In this document: piece by piece, positions 50,661 to 62,541 of the stretch
How the letters are laid out: each line of letters begins with the position of its first letter
Numbering within the stretch: position 1 is the stretch's first letter
DNA from: Isotricha intestinalis
Lineage: Eukaryota > Ciliophora > Litostomatea > Vestibuliferida > Isotrichidae
Direction of reading: 5' to 3'
Assembly: GCA_023807065.1 (NCBI GenBank)
Contig: JAJJLU010000005.1
Coordinates: forward strand, 18,996 to 82,995
Length of the DNA stretch: 64,000 nucleotides
Notes under the pieces: model-generated
Told to the model about the DNA's origin: nothing
The model's input: only the letters and a program-made list of their open reading frames with translations
The model's database searches: none
Translations under genes and position numbers: made by a program

Positions 50661-52022
50661 ATGTCAAAGTTTATTTTCTTTCTTATGATTTTATTATATT
50701 TAAAAACAATAAAATCTCAGTTGATAATTTCTATATCACCTTATCAATCTAGATTAAATGAAATATTTAATAATTATTTTAATTACTTTTCAAACGAAAA
50801 TATTAATCATACTTTTGAATTAGAAGATTTACAAGTAAATAATCAAGCAATTATTTTTCCACATATAAAATTTAAAAAAAATGAAGGTATAAAACCTTAT
50901 TTAAAATGTATTAATGAGACATATAATTTTATGATTTTTGCTCCTTTTCCTTTTCAATTAGAATGTCATTATCTTTTTTCTGATAATTCCACATTAAAAA
51001 ATCGAGGAAAAGTAACAATTTCAATTTATTATATTTATGTTAATCAAATGGTGAATAATAATAATTATGATTTTGATATAATTATTAAAGAAAAAAAATC
51101 AGATGTTGAATCTAACTATAGATTATTTTTAGATAAAGCAGATCCTTCAGCAAGAATGGAAATATTGAAATTATTAGATAATCAATTTTTAAAAAATAAT
51201 AGAGAAGTTCTTAAAGGATTAATAAGAACTTTTTTAATTCAATCTATGGAAGATGAATATAATAAAAGTGTTCATTTAATTTTATCTTCTATTTTCAAAA
51301 AAAAATATTTAAGAATAGATTTATCTTTTGTTAAATTTCCTGAATTTTATAAAAATATTTCTATTTTAACTTATTATTCTGGTAATATTAAAGGAACTGA
51401 TATTATGAATAATACTTCTTTTGATAATGAAGAATTTAAAAATTTTTCTAATGAACAACAAAATAAGAAAAAATATTTTATTAATTATGAATTATTAAAA
51501 CAAATTATTTCTAAATCAGAATATGGAAAAAATAATATTATTTTATCAAAAGATTTTCCTTTGCAATTACCAGAATATTTTTTTGATATAATAAATTGGG
51601 AATCAATAATAAATAATCAAACAGATTCAAATACAGTAAAAATAATAATTAATATTAAAAATATAAGAAATAATCAATTGAATACAATTTTAAATACAAA
51701 ATTAAATATTAAAATAATGAATGAATCAAATGAAGTCATTTTTTTAGAATTTAATAGTAAAGTAGATTTTTATTTAAAAGTAAATTTAAAATATAGTAGT
51801 ACAATAAATATATGTACAGAATTATTTGTTATTAAAGAAATTGATAATAAAGAAAAAAGTGAATTGATTGAAGAAAAATTATATGAAATTTTCGATAAAA
51901 ATATTGAAAAAATATGTTTATTTGAAAAAGGAATTAATTTATCAGAAGAATTTATTTATATTGATGAGTATTATTTAGAAGAATCTGGTATTTATATTAT
52001 TGGAGAAGGTAGGAAAGAATAA
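50661..52022 (+). CDS. Secreted protein, possibly TULIP (BPI/LBP-like) fold
   Basis: 453 residues with a clear signal peptide (SKFIFFLMILLYLKTIKSQ). The N-terminal helix, then FELEDLQVNNQAIIFPHIKF and IYYIYVNQM strands, give an alternating long-strand pattern like the lipid-binding TULIP domain. Several N-x-S/T sites and few cysteines fit a secreted glycoprotein. The fold call is weak. The receptor gene starts 73 bp downstream on the same strand, and one phase-compatible but poor splice (52009 to 52126) could join them into an ectodomain plus 7TM receptor. Confidence 0.6.
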   Translation: MSKFIFFLMILLYLKTIKSQLIISISPYQSRLNEIFNNYFNYFSNENINHTFELEDLQVNNQAIIFPHIKFKKNEGIKPYLKCINETYNFMIFAPFPFQLECHYLFSDNSTLKNRGKVTISIYYIYVNQMVNNNNYDFDIIIKEKKSDVESNYRLFLDKADPSARMEILKLLDNQFLKNNREVLKGLIRTFLIQSMEDEYNKSVHLILSSIFKKKYLRIDLSFVKFPEFYKNISILTYYSGNIKGTDIMNNTSFDNEEFKNFSNEQQNKKKYFINYELLKQIISKSEYGKNNIILSKDFPLQLPEYFFDIINWESIINNQTDSNTVKIIINIKNIRNNQLNTILNTKLNIKIMNESNEVIFLEFNSKVDFYLKVNLKYSSTINICTELFVIKEIDNKEKSELIEEKLYEIFDKNIEKICLFEKGINLSEEFIYIDEYYLEESGIYIIGEGRKE

Positions 52023-52095
52023 TAATAAAAAAGATAAAATAAAATAATAATAATTTTTAAATATTATTTTTAATTAAAAATTAATTATTGTAAAA

Positions 52096-52959
52096 ATGAT
52101 AAAAAATTTTTTTAAAAGTAATAAAGACATAATATTAAAAATTCTGTTATATATAGTAAACATAATAAGTTCAATAACATGTATAATAATATTAATAACA
52201 TATATACCAAATAAAAAAAAACATTCATTTCCATTAGATGTAGCAATGCTATTATTAATATCTTGTTTAATATTAAGTTTAATTTCTTTTTATATTCCTG
52301 AAAAAAATGATCAATCAATTTTTTGTTTTATTCAAGCTTATATTATTTCTTTTACTTCAATGATTAATCCTATGTTTTTTACTTTAATTTCTTCTGCAAT
52401 TTATTTAAATACTGTTTATGGAAATTTAGTTAAGAAAATTAAATTTTATTTAAAATTGATTTTTGTTCTTATTCTTATTTTTGTTAATGGTATTTTCTTT
52501 ATTATGGCTTCTTTTAATATGAAAACAATTTTTGGGGAAATTGGTTTAGTTTGTGAAATTAAATATGATAGTGATTTGTCTAAAAAATATTTTTGGTTTT
52601 ATTTTTCTTTAATTTTTATTTTTTTATTTGCTAATATTCTCTTTGTTTTTTTTGCTTATGTTTCAATTCTTAAACAATTTGGAGTTGAAAAATTAAAGAA
52701 TTTTAAACATTTATTTTTATATGCTTTTTTCCCTTTAATAATATATTTATTTAATTGTTTAAGTAGAACCATTTGGAAAGAAAGAGATTTTGAAAATTAT
52801 TTTATATTAATCAATGATTTAATGGGTTTCTTTTTTTCTTTAGTTTATGGATTAAAAAATATAATTCAAGAAAAATTTTCATCAAACAATAACGGAACTA
52901 ATTTAACTGATAGTGATAATGAAAATGAAGAATCTTCATCAAGCACTTTAACATATTAA
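52096..52959 (+). CDS. Seven-transmembrane receptor (cAMP-receptor-like GPCR)
   Basis: 287 residues with seven hydrophobic helices at about 12-35, 46-66, 76-103, 113-136, 160-187, 201-218 and 232-250. A cysteine at the start of helix 3 (SIFCFIQAYIISFTS) and one in the second outer loop (GLVCEIKYD) could form the conserved GPCR disulphide. The pattern resembles the cAR/secretin-like receptors of Dictyostelium and ciliates. A Ser/Thr-rich acidic tail (ENEESSSSTLTY) could be phosphorylated. Ligand unknown. Confidence 0.7.
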   Translation: MIKNFFKSNKDIILKILLYIVNIISSITCIIILITYIPNKKKHSFPLDVAMLLLISCLILSLISFYIPEKNDQSIFCFIQAYIISFTSMINPMFFTLISSAIYLNTVYGNLVKKIKFYLKLIFVLILIFVNGIFFIMASFNMKTIFGEIGLVCEIKYDSDLSKKYFWFYFSLIFIFLFANILFVFFAYVSILKQFGVEKLKNFKHLFLYAFFPLIIYLFNCLSRTIWKERDFENYFILINDLMGFFFSLVYGLKNIIQEKFSSNNNGTNLTDSDNENEESSSSTLTY

Positions 52960-53455
52960 ATAAAATTTAAATATTATAATATAATATATTTTAAAACAGT
53001 ATATTTAAGAAAATTTTTTTTTGACTGAAAAAAAAATTGGATGATATTATTTGAAATTCTTTTAAAGATTAGAATATTTTTATTTTTTTTGTTTAGGTTT
53101 TTTCTCTTTGTTTATAATTATATGTTTAAATTTTTTTTCTTATATGTTTTTTTCAAAATGGCTTTTAATGTTTTAATATAAATTATAAAGATAAATTGCT
53201 TTAGAAAAGGTATAATTTTAAATTATTATTTTTATTTATTTATTTATTCTCATTTATTAAATTAAATTTTTCTAAATTTTATATTATACATTTTGATTCA
53301 ATATTTTTGTTTATTTTTTATAATATTTTTATTAATTAAAATAATTTGTTTTCTTTAATTCTTCTTTTTCCCCTTTTAATAATATCAAATTTTATTATTT
53401 TGGTTTAGTTTTTATTATAATTATATTATAATATAATTATTTAAATTAAATAAAA
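52960..53455. other. Intergenic region upstream of 53456 gene
   Basis: About 500 bp, T-rich then AT-rich. No ORF, tRNA or repeat recognised. Confidence 0.5.
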
Positions 53456-54729
53456 ATGAAAAATTATGTAAATGGTTTGTCTTTTTTCCTTAAGAAAAAC
53501 GGAGTTATTGGGAGCAAAACTTATTTTTTAAAAATATTTGAAGAGAATAAAAATGTAAAATCTTTAAAAAGTATTCTTTCTGATTGTTTAATTAATATAA
53601 ACCCAACAAGTATATTAAAATAGATTTTAATTTTATAGTTTTATCATGTAAAGTGTATGACAAATTTATTCAAAATGATAACAAAAGAATAAAGCAAACA
53701 TTAAATAAAATAATATGTATTTATTCTAGAAGAATAAAATTAAAGAAAATAAAATATATAAATAAATGGAGATTATTATTATTTCAAAAAACAAGAAGAA
53801 AGAAGAAAAATAATTTTATTATAATGAATTCAACTCCAGTATTTAAAAGATTATATGATAATTATAAATATAAAAAAAGTCATTTAGAAGCATTAAAATT
53901 ATGTTATATAATTAAAGAATCAGAAGAAAATTCTTTTCAACCTCAAATTAATAGAAATTTTCTTCCTTATAATTATGATTCTAATTTTTTACAAATGCAA
54001 AATTTAAGAAGATTTCAAAGAAAACAAAAGAATTTATCTTTAAATGATATGAAGAAGAATTATAATAGTCAAAGAAATAATAATTATTTTAATAATAAGA
54101 ATAATCAATATAGTAAATTTAATTTAAGATTATATAATAATTCAAAAAATGATTATTATAATTCAGGAAGAAATTTTTTTTCTGGTTTAAGTACAAATCC
54201 TCATTCAATAAGAGAAAAAATATTATTTGATTATGATAATAATAAAAAACCTGAAAAAAATATGTTTTCTAAAAACTATAATTCTATTTCTTTATTTGAT
54301 TCAAATGATGAATTATCACCTAAACAAAATAATAATAATATATATTCTTTATCTACTAATAAAAAAAAATATCCTATAATGTTTAGTGAAGTTATTCAAA
54401 ATAAAAAGAAAAATTTATTTAATAATATTAATAATAATCCTATTAATTATGATATAAAAAAAGGAGATTTAAATGATAATTCAAATTCTCAAATTTTAGA
54501 AAATTTAAATAATGAAAAGAAACAAAGTTATTCAGTAGATTTAAAAAATAATGAAAATGAAAAAAAAGAGAATAAAAAAAATATAAATGAATTATCAACA
54601 TCAAATGAACAATTTACAGTAAAAGCACTTTATCCTCAATCTTCTCATGTAACTTTGCAATCTATTTCTGATAATATTTTTATGCAACTTGCAGAGAAAT
54701 ATGTAGATTCTGATTCTTTATTAAAATAA
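53456..54729 (+). CDS. Basic Asn-rich protein, unknown, two exons
   Basis: Exons 53456-53609 and 53639-54729 give 414 residues. The first ATG of the long frame is far inside; the earlier frame beginning at 53653 would start with GTG, which is not a start here. Splicing adds MKNYVNGLSFFLKKNGVIGS onward and keeps the frame (ININPT-ILSCKVYDKF). Residues about 85-155 hold a basic helix and a STPVFKRLYDNYKYKKS motif followed by FQPQIN, a pattern I associate with ciliary/basal-body proteins of protists. The rest is low complexity. Function unknown. Confidence 0.65.
53610..53638 (+). other. Intron, 29 nt
   Basis: GTATATTAAAA...TTTTATAG. Joins A to TT (Ile) and removes an in-frame TAG. Phase is consistent with the downstream ORF. 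Confidence 0.75.
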
Positions 54730-54819
54730 AAAATAAAATATATTTTTATATTTAATTTTAATTGTTTTTTTAGAATAAATTTTTATTAATTGTATTTATA
54801 ATAAAAAATTTTTTTTTAT

Positions 54820-56610
54820 TTATAAATCAAAAAATTTAAGGATTAAATTTTCATTTAATGGAATTCCTAATTGTTGAGTTTCTTTACAAAATTTAATTAA
54901 AGTAAAAAGATATTTTTCAGATGTAAATAAAATAGTATTATTATTCATCCATAATAAAATACATTTATAATTTTCATTTTCTTTTTCAATAAAATTTAAA
55001 GCAATTTTATCTTTTATTTTTTCAAATTCTGAAAAAACAGGAATTTTAAAGAAGAAATTATTAATATTAGTTTGAATATTAATAACTTGAAATAAATTTT
55101 CAATTAAATTTTCTTTTTTAATGTTTTTAATCTTTAAAAAATTATTACTTCCAATAGTAGAAATATTATAATATAAAGAAGGTGAAATACAAAAACTAAA
55201 ATTAATTTTATTTTCATATATTTTTTTTATTAAAGTCTTATCATTACCAAGAGCACAAGATTTAAAAAAATTTAAATTATTAAAAACTTGAAATAAACCT
55301 TCTAAATTAAAGCATAATAATTCATAATGAGAATTAATAGAATTATAAACTTGGAATAAAATTTTTTTTTCTAAACAAATAAACTTAGGTTTACCTAAAT
55401 CAAATAAATCTTTAGTATCATCAATAAAAAGTTTACCATCATTATTAATTAAACTAGTATCTAATTCACTATCTAAATAAACAGAAGTACAATTTTCATT
55501 TTTAAAATCTTCATAATAAAATTTATATAATATATTAAAAGGAGGAATTTGTGACATTTGATAAATTTCAATTCCATTTTTATTAAAACAAATTAAGTAA
55601 AGTTCCTTTTTATCAATTAATATATGTTCAATTTTAAAATTTTCTTCAAAAACTAATGAAAAAGAAGGAATAAAATTAATTTTATTATTTTCATAAGTAA
55701 TAGCCCAGAAATAAATTCCATTATTAATATGTAAAGTATATAATTTAATAAATTCTCTTTTTTCTTCTATATAAGAAGTAGATAATAAATAATAATCTAT
55801 TATAGGTATTGTTATTATATTATTCCCTATTAAAGTCCAATTTTCTATAAAATTTTGAAAAGGTTGTCCTTGAAAAGAAGTAATATCAAATGTATCTATT
55901 GTTGTTTTATTATTCATATTTATATTTGATAATTTATATATTGTTATTAACCCTTCTTCTGTTATTGATAATAATAATTTTGAATTTGGATTTTCTTTAT
56001 TATTTCCTTTAAAATTAAACCATTTTATTCCTAATATTGAATTTGAATTTATTGTTATTACTGATAATAATTTATTCTTTATTTTAGGTTTTTTAAATGA
56101 TAATAGTATCTTTTTTTCTCTTTTTTCTTCTGGAATGTATGTTATTGAAAAACGAGATATTTGAAAAAAAATTTCTTCTTTCTTCTTTTTATTCTTATTT
56201 ATATATTTATTATTAAATTCATTGTTAAATATTATACAATGTTGTCCTTGTTCATCTATTATTTTTGGATTCTGTTTATTTAAAGAATAATCATTGAAAT
56301 TTAATTGAATTTTTAAAAAAATTTCATTTAAATTGTTTTCTAAATTTATTTTTGAAATTTCAGAAATTTTTAAAGAATTATTATTTTCTATTGTCTTTTC
56401 GTTTTTAGAATTTGAATTTTCAAATATTTTATCTTCTTTATTTTCTGTTATTGGAAAGTAATTTATATAAGGATTTGAATCAAAAATATAAATGTTATTT
56501 TCCTTTCCATAAAATACTATTCCTAATCTATTATTATCAGAATCATCTTCAATAATTTTAATATCTTCAAAAAATTTAAAATATTTGACATTTTTTTTGA
56601 AAATTTTCAT
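54820..56610 (-). CDS. Unknown protein, beta-propeller-like by pattern
   Basis: 596 residues, mostly predicted strands with repeated four-strand units (for example KLLLSITEEGLITIYKL, ELYLICFNKNGIEIYQM and YELLCFNLEGLFQVFNN). These resemble WD-type or other propeller blades without GH/WD signatures. No membrane segment or catalytic motif was seen. Divergent from the TMC-like gene, with 284 bp between starts. Confidence 0.6.
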   Translation of the reverse strand: MKIFKKNVKYFKFFEDIKIIEDDSDNNRLGIVFYGKENNIYIFDSNPYINYFPITENKEDKIFENSNSKNEKTIENNNSLKISEISKINLENNLNEIFLKIQLNFNDYSLNKQNPKIIDEQGQHCIIFNNEFNNKYINKNKKKKEEIFFQISRFSITYIPEEKREKKILLSFKKPKIKNKLLSVITINSNSILGIKWFNFKGNNKENPNSKLLLSITEEGLITIYKLSNINMNNKTTIDTFDITSFQGQPFQNFIENWTLIGNNIITIPIIDYYLLSTSYIEEKREFIKLYTLHINNGIYFWAITYENNKINFIPSFSLVFEENFKIEHILIDKKELYLICFNKNGIEIYQMSQIPPFNILYKFYYEDFKNENCTSVYLDSELDTSLINNDGKLFIDDTKDLFDLGKPKFICLEKKILFQVYNSINSHYELLCFNLEGLFQVFNNLNFFKSCALGNDKTLIKKIYENKINFSFCISPSLYYNISTIGSNNFLKIKNIKKENLIENLFQVINIQTNINNFFFKIPVFSEFEKIKDKIALNFIEKENENYKCILLWMNNNTILFTSEKYLFTLIKFCKETQQLGIPLNENLILKFFDL

Positions 56611-56894
56611 TATTAATTAAATAAAAATTGATTTATTTAGAATATTTTTTTTTATTAGTATAAAAGCAAAAATAACTTAACATTAAAACGAAAAAAAAAA
56701 AACTTGAAAATTGAAAAGAAACACGATTAAAAAAGTAAAAAAAAAGAAAAAAAATGAAAAAAAAAGATTAAAAGACTAAAAAAAAAACACAAAAAAAAAA
56801 CTAAAAAAAATACTAAAAATAAAAGAAATAATTAATCAAAGAAAAAATTACTATATTTATCATAAAAATAATAAATAAAAATAAAGAATATAAT

Positions 56895-59270
56895 ATGACA
56901 AACAGAGGAGATGGTTACACCGGATTATCAGATTTTTCTGATTTAGATATTCAAAAAATAAAAGAAGGAGAAAAAAGAAGAGATAAATTAACATCAAAAC
57001 TTCATAGAGTTCGAAATGGTTATATATCAAAAATGTAAGAATAAAAAAGAAAATAATAATAAATATAGGGAGTCAATTAAAGCTTTATCAGAACATCGTA
57101 AATTATCAAGACAATTTGAAATAATAAAACAATGTAAAAATAAAATTAATTATTATTAGCTAAAGGACTATTACCAAAATATAGAGAAAAAAAAGACATT
57201 TTAACCAAAGAAGATATTGAGAAATTTGAAGATAGTGAAGCTGGTTATTCTGAAAATGATACAGAAGTAGAAAAAAGAAAAAAAAATAAAAAAAAAAACA
57301 ATGAAAATGAAGAAGAATCACAGAAATTTTTAACTTTATTTGATGAAGAAGAAGATGTTGATAGAATTTATGAAGGAAATAATAACATTACTATAACAAA
57401 TAATATTTCTAATAAAGTTAAAACTTGTTATAAAAGAATGATTAATATTATGTTTGGTTTATTGCCTTTTAAATCTGAAATTGGTTTTATTAGAGGAAAT
57501 TATAATGGAACTGTTATGTTTCTTTTTGAAGTTATTAGATTTTTATTTTTAATGTCTTTATTTGCTGTAATTATCTTTTTATTTTTATTAATTCATCACA
57601 TTTTAAAATTAAATAAAGGGAAAACTTCTGATAAATGTAAATATGGTTTTAATTGTTTTTTATTTTATTCTTCTTTTACTGAAAAAGACTTTAATGAATA
57701 TTCAATAACAATGGGTGTTTGGGTTTTTTGTTTTTTTACTTTTTCACTTATGTTTTATTTTATTTTACAATCAGGTTTTTATCAAACAAATATATATAAT
57801 AGAACAAATAAAAAATCTTTATTAACTTCTTATATATTTAATTCATGGGATTTTAATGTTAGAAAAGATTTAGATTCATTTATGTTAAGAAATAAAATTC
57901 AAAATGATTCACTTGATTATACTCATGTTTCTATTAATTATGTTCCTCCTGATGATGGTGATTGTAATTGTAATTTTACTTTAAATAAATATGTCGCTTT
58001 TGCTATTTCTATTTCTCTTTCTTTTGCTTTTCTTATTGTCTATTTTGTTTATTTTACTCTTTGTTTTCAAGTAAGAAATATTTTAAGAAATGAAAAACAA
58101 GTTAGAAATAAATTAAATTTTTTAAAAGATAATATTGGAGATTTAATATGTTATGTGCTAATTTCTATTGGAATGTATTTTTTCCCTTTTATTATTGGTT
58201 TAACCACAAAAATTGAATCTTGGACAAAATTATCTAAATATGTCTTTAGTGAAACTATAAAAAAAACAATAACTTCAATTTTAGGTTTTATATATTTAAT
58301 TTTTATATTTTTATACTTTACTATTCAAGGACATGCTAAAAAAGATTTTAAATTAAGTTTCTTAGTTTTAACAGAACCAACTTTTTTTGGTTGTCCTGGA
58401 AAATATGATAATTTACTTCCTAACACTTTATCTGAAACAGGTTTAACAGGATACACAAAAATAAAAGATAGTAATTATAGTAAATGTAGAGAAGAAGAAG
58501 TAGGAATAAATTTCTTTTTATTAACACTAGTATATTTATTAGTAACTTTATTAATAAAGTTTTTATCTTGTATAAAACAATGTTGTTGTTCATGTGAATG
58601 CTTAAAAAAAAAGAGGAAATTAACATATCAACCTTTTTTAGTTTTATTACATGTTTACACAGTAGCAATATTATTTGGAATAACAATACCATTTATGCCT
58701 TATATAGTAATATTATTTCCCATTACAATGTATTTTGAATTTAAATCTCAATATAGGAAATTAATGAAAAATGGAAGATATAATTATGATGCAACTAATG
58801 TTGGAACAATATCAAATGCACAATTAATGTTAAATACATTTTGTTGTTTTAATGTTTTAACTTTAATATTATATTCTTATTTCTATGTTATTCAAATGCC
58901 ACATAAGAATGAAGTTGGATGTTATAATAATGGAAGTAATACTATTTTAGTTTATGAAGATAATTTTTGTGGTCCTGCTTCTGATAGATCAAGATTATCT
59001 TATGCTCTGAGTTATAAAGTTTTAAATGCTTCTTTATTTGGATTTTTCTTTGCTTTATTAAGGGAAGGTGCTTTATTTTTCGTTTTAATTGCTATTATTC
59101 TTATTGCTCTCATTTTTAGAAAAAATTCACCCACTGACAATTACTTTGAAGATATTGTTAAAAGGGAAGAACAAATTTTATCTGCTTTTCAATTACTTTA
59201 TGATCAAATTACTAAAAGAAATGTTATTAATGCTCAATTGCTTAGAATTGTTAAGAAAAAACATCATTAA
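56895..59270 (+). CDS. TMC-like multi-pass membrane channel protein
   Basis: Three exons (56895-57034, 57069-57133, 57160-59270) give 771 residues. A polar, acidic cytosolic N-terminus (about 180 residues) ends in a basic CYKRMINIMFGLLPFKSEIG block leading to the first helix (GTVMFLFEVIRFLFLMSLFA). About nine to ten helices follow, with a YVPPDDGDCNCNF extracellular loop, a cytosolic RNILRNEKQVRNKLNF segment and IPFMPYIVILFPITMYFEF before the last helices. The helix order and these junctions fit the TMC (transmembrane channel-like) family, known for mechanosensory channels. The TMC CWET signature is not obvious, so an anoctamin-related protein is a possible alternative. The ATG at 57438 is internal. 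Confidence 0.65.
57035..57068 (+). other. Intron 1 of TMC-like gene, 34 nt
   Basis: GTAAGAATA...AAATATAG. Joins AT to G (Met), continuing ESIKALSEHRKLS. Confidence 0.8.
57134..57159 (+). other. Intron 2 of TMC-like gene, 26 nt
   Basis: GTAAAAATAAAA...TATTATTAG. Joins T to CT (Ser), continuing KGLLPKYREKKD. The shortest intron in the window. Confidence 0.8.
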
Positions 59271-59400
59271 AGTGTTTTTCTATATTTTTTATAAATTTAA
59301 TAAATTCAAAAAAAAAAAATTGTTTTTATTTTAATTATTATATAATAATTTTTTATTGTTTGATGAATAAAGAAACAAAAAACATTTAAAAAAAAATAAT

Positions 59401-62335
59401 ATGGGAAATGTAGATGGTTGCATATGTCGAGGTAAAGAATAAAAATATATAAAAATGTTCAAAAAAATAAAAATTAGGTAAAAGGAGTAATTATGGAGAA
59501 ATATTAGTAGAAAATGGTCAAATAAATATAAAAAAGATAGAAAATGGGAAAGAAGGATCTTTATTAATAAATAACAATGAAAGTTCAAATATAAGAAAAG
59601 AAAATGAAAATACGAATTTAAAATTAGAAAATGAGAAAGAACATAAAAGAAGAGAAATGAGAATAAGAAGTGTAATGGTGAAAAAGGAAATAATAAGTGC
59701 AAAAAGTGGAGAATTCATATTAAATCAAATTTATCAAACTCAGAAAAATACAGATCCTAAAAAGCTAACGAATAAAGAAAATGGAATAACATATAATTTA
59801 GATGATTTTAATGATTTAGATAATGAAATGAAAGATGGTCTAGCACATATAATGACAAGAGAAGAAGAAATAAATATTAGAAAAGCTTTAAATAATAATT
59901 TTATATTTAAAGATATTACTCCTGAAGTATTAGATTTAATATTAAATGAATTAATATTTTTTCCATTTCCAAAAAATAGAATTATTTATGAAGAAGGTGA
60001 TGTAGGGAATTTTTTTTATATTTTAGCTTATGGGAAAGTTCAAGCAACAGAAAAAGGAAAAATTAAGAAAAATTATTCTCCTTGGGATTGTTTTGGTGAA
60101 TTAAGTTTAATAACACAAAAGAAAAGAGAAGAAACTTTAAAATGTATGGAAAAAGTAGAAGTATTTACAATTGATGGTGAAAGCTTTAGAGATATTTTAA
60201 GAAGAATTAATGAATCTATTTTAAAAGATAGATTTAATTTTCTTAATACAATTTCTATTTTTCATCCTCTTGATAATGTTTCTAAATATAATGTTGCTCA
60301 GAAAATTAAATTAAAAGAATTTTTAGAAGGAGATAAAATTATTCAAAGAGGTGAAATTGGAGATACTTTATATATTATTAAAGAAGGTTTAGTTTCTTGT
60401 AGAATTGGAATTAAAGAAGTTAGAAAATTAGGAAGTAATGATTATTTTGGACAAAATGCTATTTTAATTGATGTTAAAAGAGGACTTGATATTTTTGCCA
60501 TTCAAAAAACTATTTGTTATGAATTAAATAGAAATGATTTAAAAGATGCTTTAGGTGATAAATATATTGATGTTATTTTATTTTGCTTTTTTAAATATTG
60601 TATTGAAAATAATAATGCTTTGAAAAATATTTTAATTGAAAGTCAATTAAAGGAAATTTTTAAATGTTTTCAAATTAAAATTTATTTAAAAAATGAAAAA
60701 ATTTATGATAATCTAAGTGAAGATAAGTTAAAAAATAATAATAAAAAATTAATAATAATAATAGATGGTTCAATATTAAAAGAAAATGAGATAATAGCAA
60801 GTAAAGGAAATATAATAGGAGAAAAATTATTTAAAGATATATCATATAATATTCCAGATAATTTAATAGCTTTTCCAGATTGTATTACTTTAGAATCTTC
60901 AATAAATGATTTAGCAAAAATATTAAAAATAGATTTAACACATGAAAAGCCATTAAATACTTTAAATAGAATAGGTAAATTAAAGAAATTATATTTATTT
61001 AAAAATTTATCAGAAAAAACTTTAGAATTATTGGCGACAAAATTAACAAAAATAATATATAATGAAAAGGATATAATAGTAGAAGAAGGATCAACAGGAG
61101 ATAAATTTTATTTAATTTCAAAAGGAAGAGTTAGAATAACAAAAGAAGGAACTTTTATAAGAGATTTAGAAAGTGGAAGTTGCTTTGGAGAAAATGTTTT
61201 ATTATCTAATGAAATTGTTAAAAGAACTGCAACTGTTACTGCTTTAGAAAAAGTTGTTTGTTATGTTATTTTAAAACATGAATTTGATATTATTATTAAT
61301 GATAAAAATATTAAAGATTATTTATTAAAAAAATTATCTTTACAAGATACTTCAATTACTTTAGAAGATTTACATTATATTAAATTTTTAGGAAAAGGAA
61401 AATTTGGTTCTGTTTCATTAGTACATAATAAGAAGAATATATATGGAATAAAAGCAATATCAAGGAAAAGTGTTGATAGACAGAAAATATTAGCAAAATA
61501 TTTTGTAAATGAAAGAAGAGTTATGTTAAGTTTAGATCATCCATTTATAGTAAAATTGGTAAAAACTATGAAAAATACATATTTTTGTTTTTTATTAATA
61601 GAATTTGTAAATGGGAAAAATTTAGATGAATATTTATCAACTCGAGTAGTAAAGAAATCAATATATGAGACTCAATTTTATATTGGAAGTATGTTATTAA
61701 TGTTAGAATATTTACAAAAGAAATTAATAGCACATAGAGATATAAAGCCATCAAATATAATGATAGATTCAAATGGATATTTAAAAATGATAGATTTTGG
61801 TACTGCAAAAGTTTTAACTGATTATACTTCAACTGTTATAGGAACTCCACATTATATTGCTCCTGAAATTTTACAAGGAAAAGGTTATTCTTTAAGTTGT
61901 GATTTTTGGTCTGTTGGAATTTGTATGTATGAAATATTTTATGGTATGTATCCTTTTGGACATTATGCTAATGAAGTTATTGAAATATATAAAGAAATTC
62001 TACATAAAGAATTCTTTTTCCCTTCTGAAAATATTAAATATGCTAATGTTAATAAATTAATTAGTAATTTACTTGTTAAGAAAGTTAATATGAGAGAATG
62101 TAATATCACTAATTTAAAGGAAAAACCTTTCTTTAAAGAATTTGATTTTGATCAATTAATTGATTTTAAATTAACTCCACCTTATGTTCCTTTAACTTAT
62201 GATATGACACAATATTTAAGTCAGGAAAATCCTTATGAAGATATGTTTTCTCATGATACTTATGTAGGAGGAAAAAAAGATAGAGAAGATTATTTTCCTT
62301 CTGGTTATGATAGACATTGGGCTGATGAGTTTTAA
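59401..62335 (+). CDS. Cyclic-nucleotide-dependent protein kinase (PKG type, four nucleotide-binding domains)
   Basis: Exons 59401-59431 and 59478-62335 give 962 residues. The start MGNVDGCICRG carries a myristoylation-type Gly2 and nearby cysteines for membrane attachment. Four cyclic-nucleotide-binding domains follow: A (about 150-255, FGELSLI..KREET), B (about 270-375, FGQNAIL..KRGLD), C (about 385-505, degenerate) and D (about 515-630, FGENVLL...KRTATV, the most canonical). The kinase domain (about 645-900) has GKGKFGSV, the catalytic loop HRDIKPSN, DFG and GTPHYIAPEI, then an AGC-type tail ending DRHWADEF. Layout matches apicomplexan and ciliate cGMP-dependent kinases. In such cells PKG links cGMP to motility and secretion. 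Whether cAMP or cGMP is bound is not decided here. Confidence 0.9.
59432..59477 (+). other. Intron, 46 nt, in PKG gene
   Basis: GTAAAGAATA...AAAATTAG. Joins G to GT (Gly), linking the myristoylation-type N-terminus to the rest. Confidence 0.8.
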
Positions 62336-62541
62336 AAACATTTCTTGTTTTTTTTTCTTTTTTTTTAGGTTATTTCCTTTTTTTATCTTTATGAATTAAT
62401 TATATATTCTGTTTTTATATTATTTTTTGCAGTGAATAATATAAATTTAGTATGTATATTTTTATATTATATAAACTTAATTTTTATTAAAATTATTTTT
62501 TTGAAATGAAAAAAAATAAAACATAATATTAAAAATAATTA

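Noticed and set aside
53653..54729. Gene start at 53653.
   Set aside because: That codon is GTG. A spliced upstream exon with an ATG at 53456 explains the open frame.
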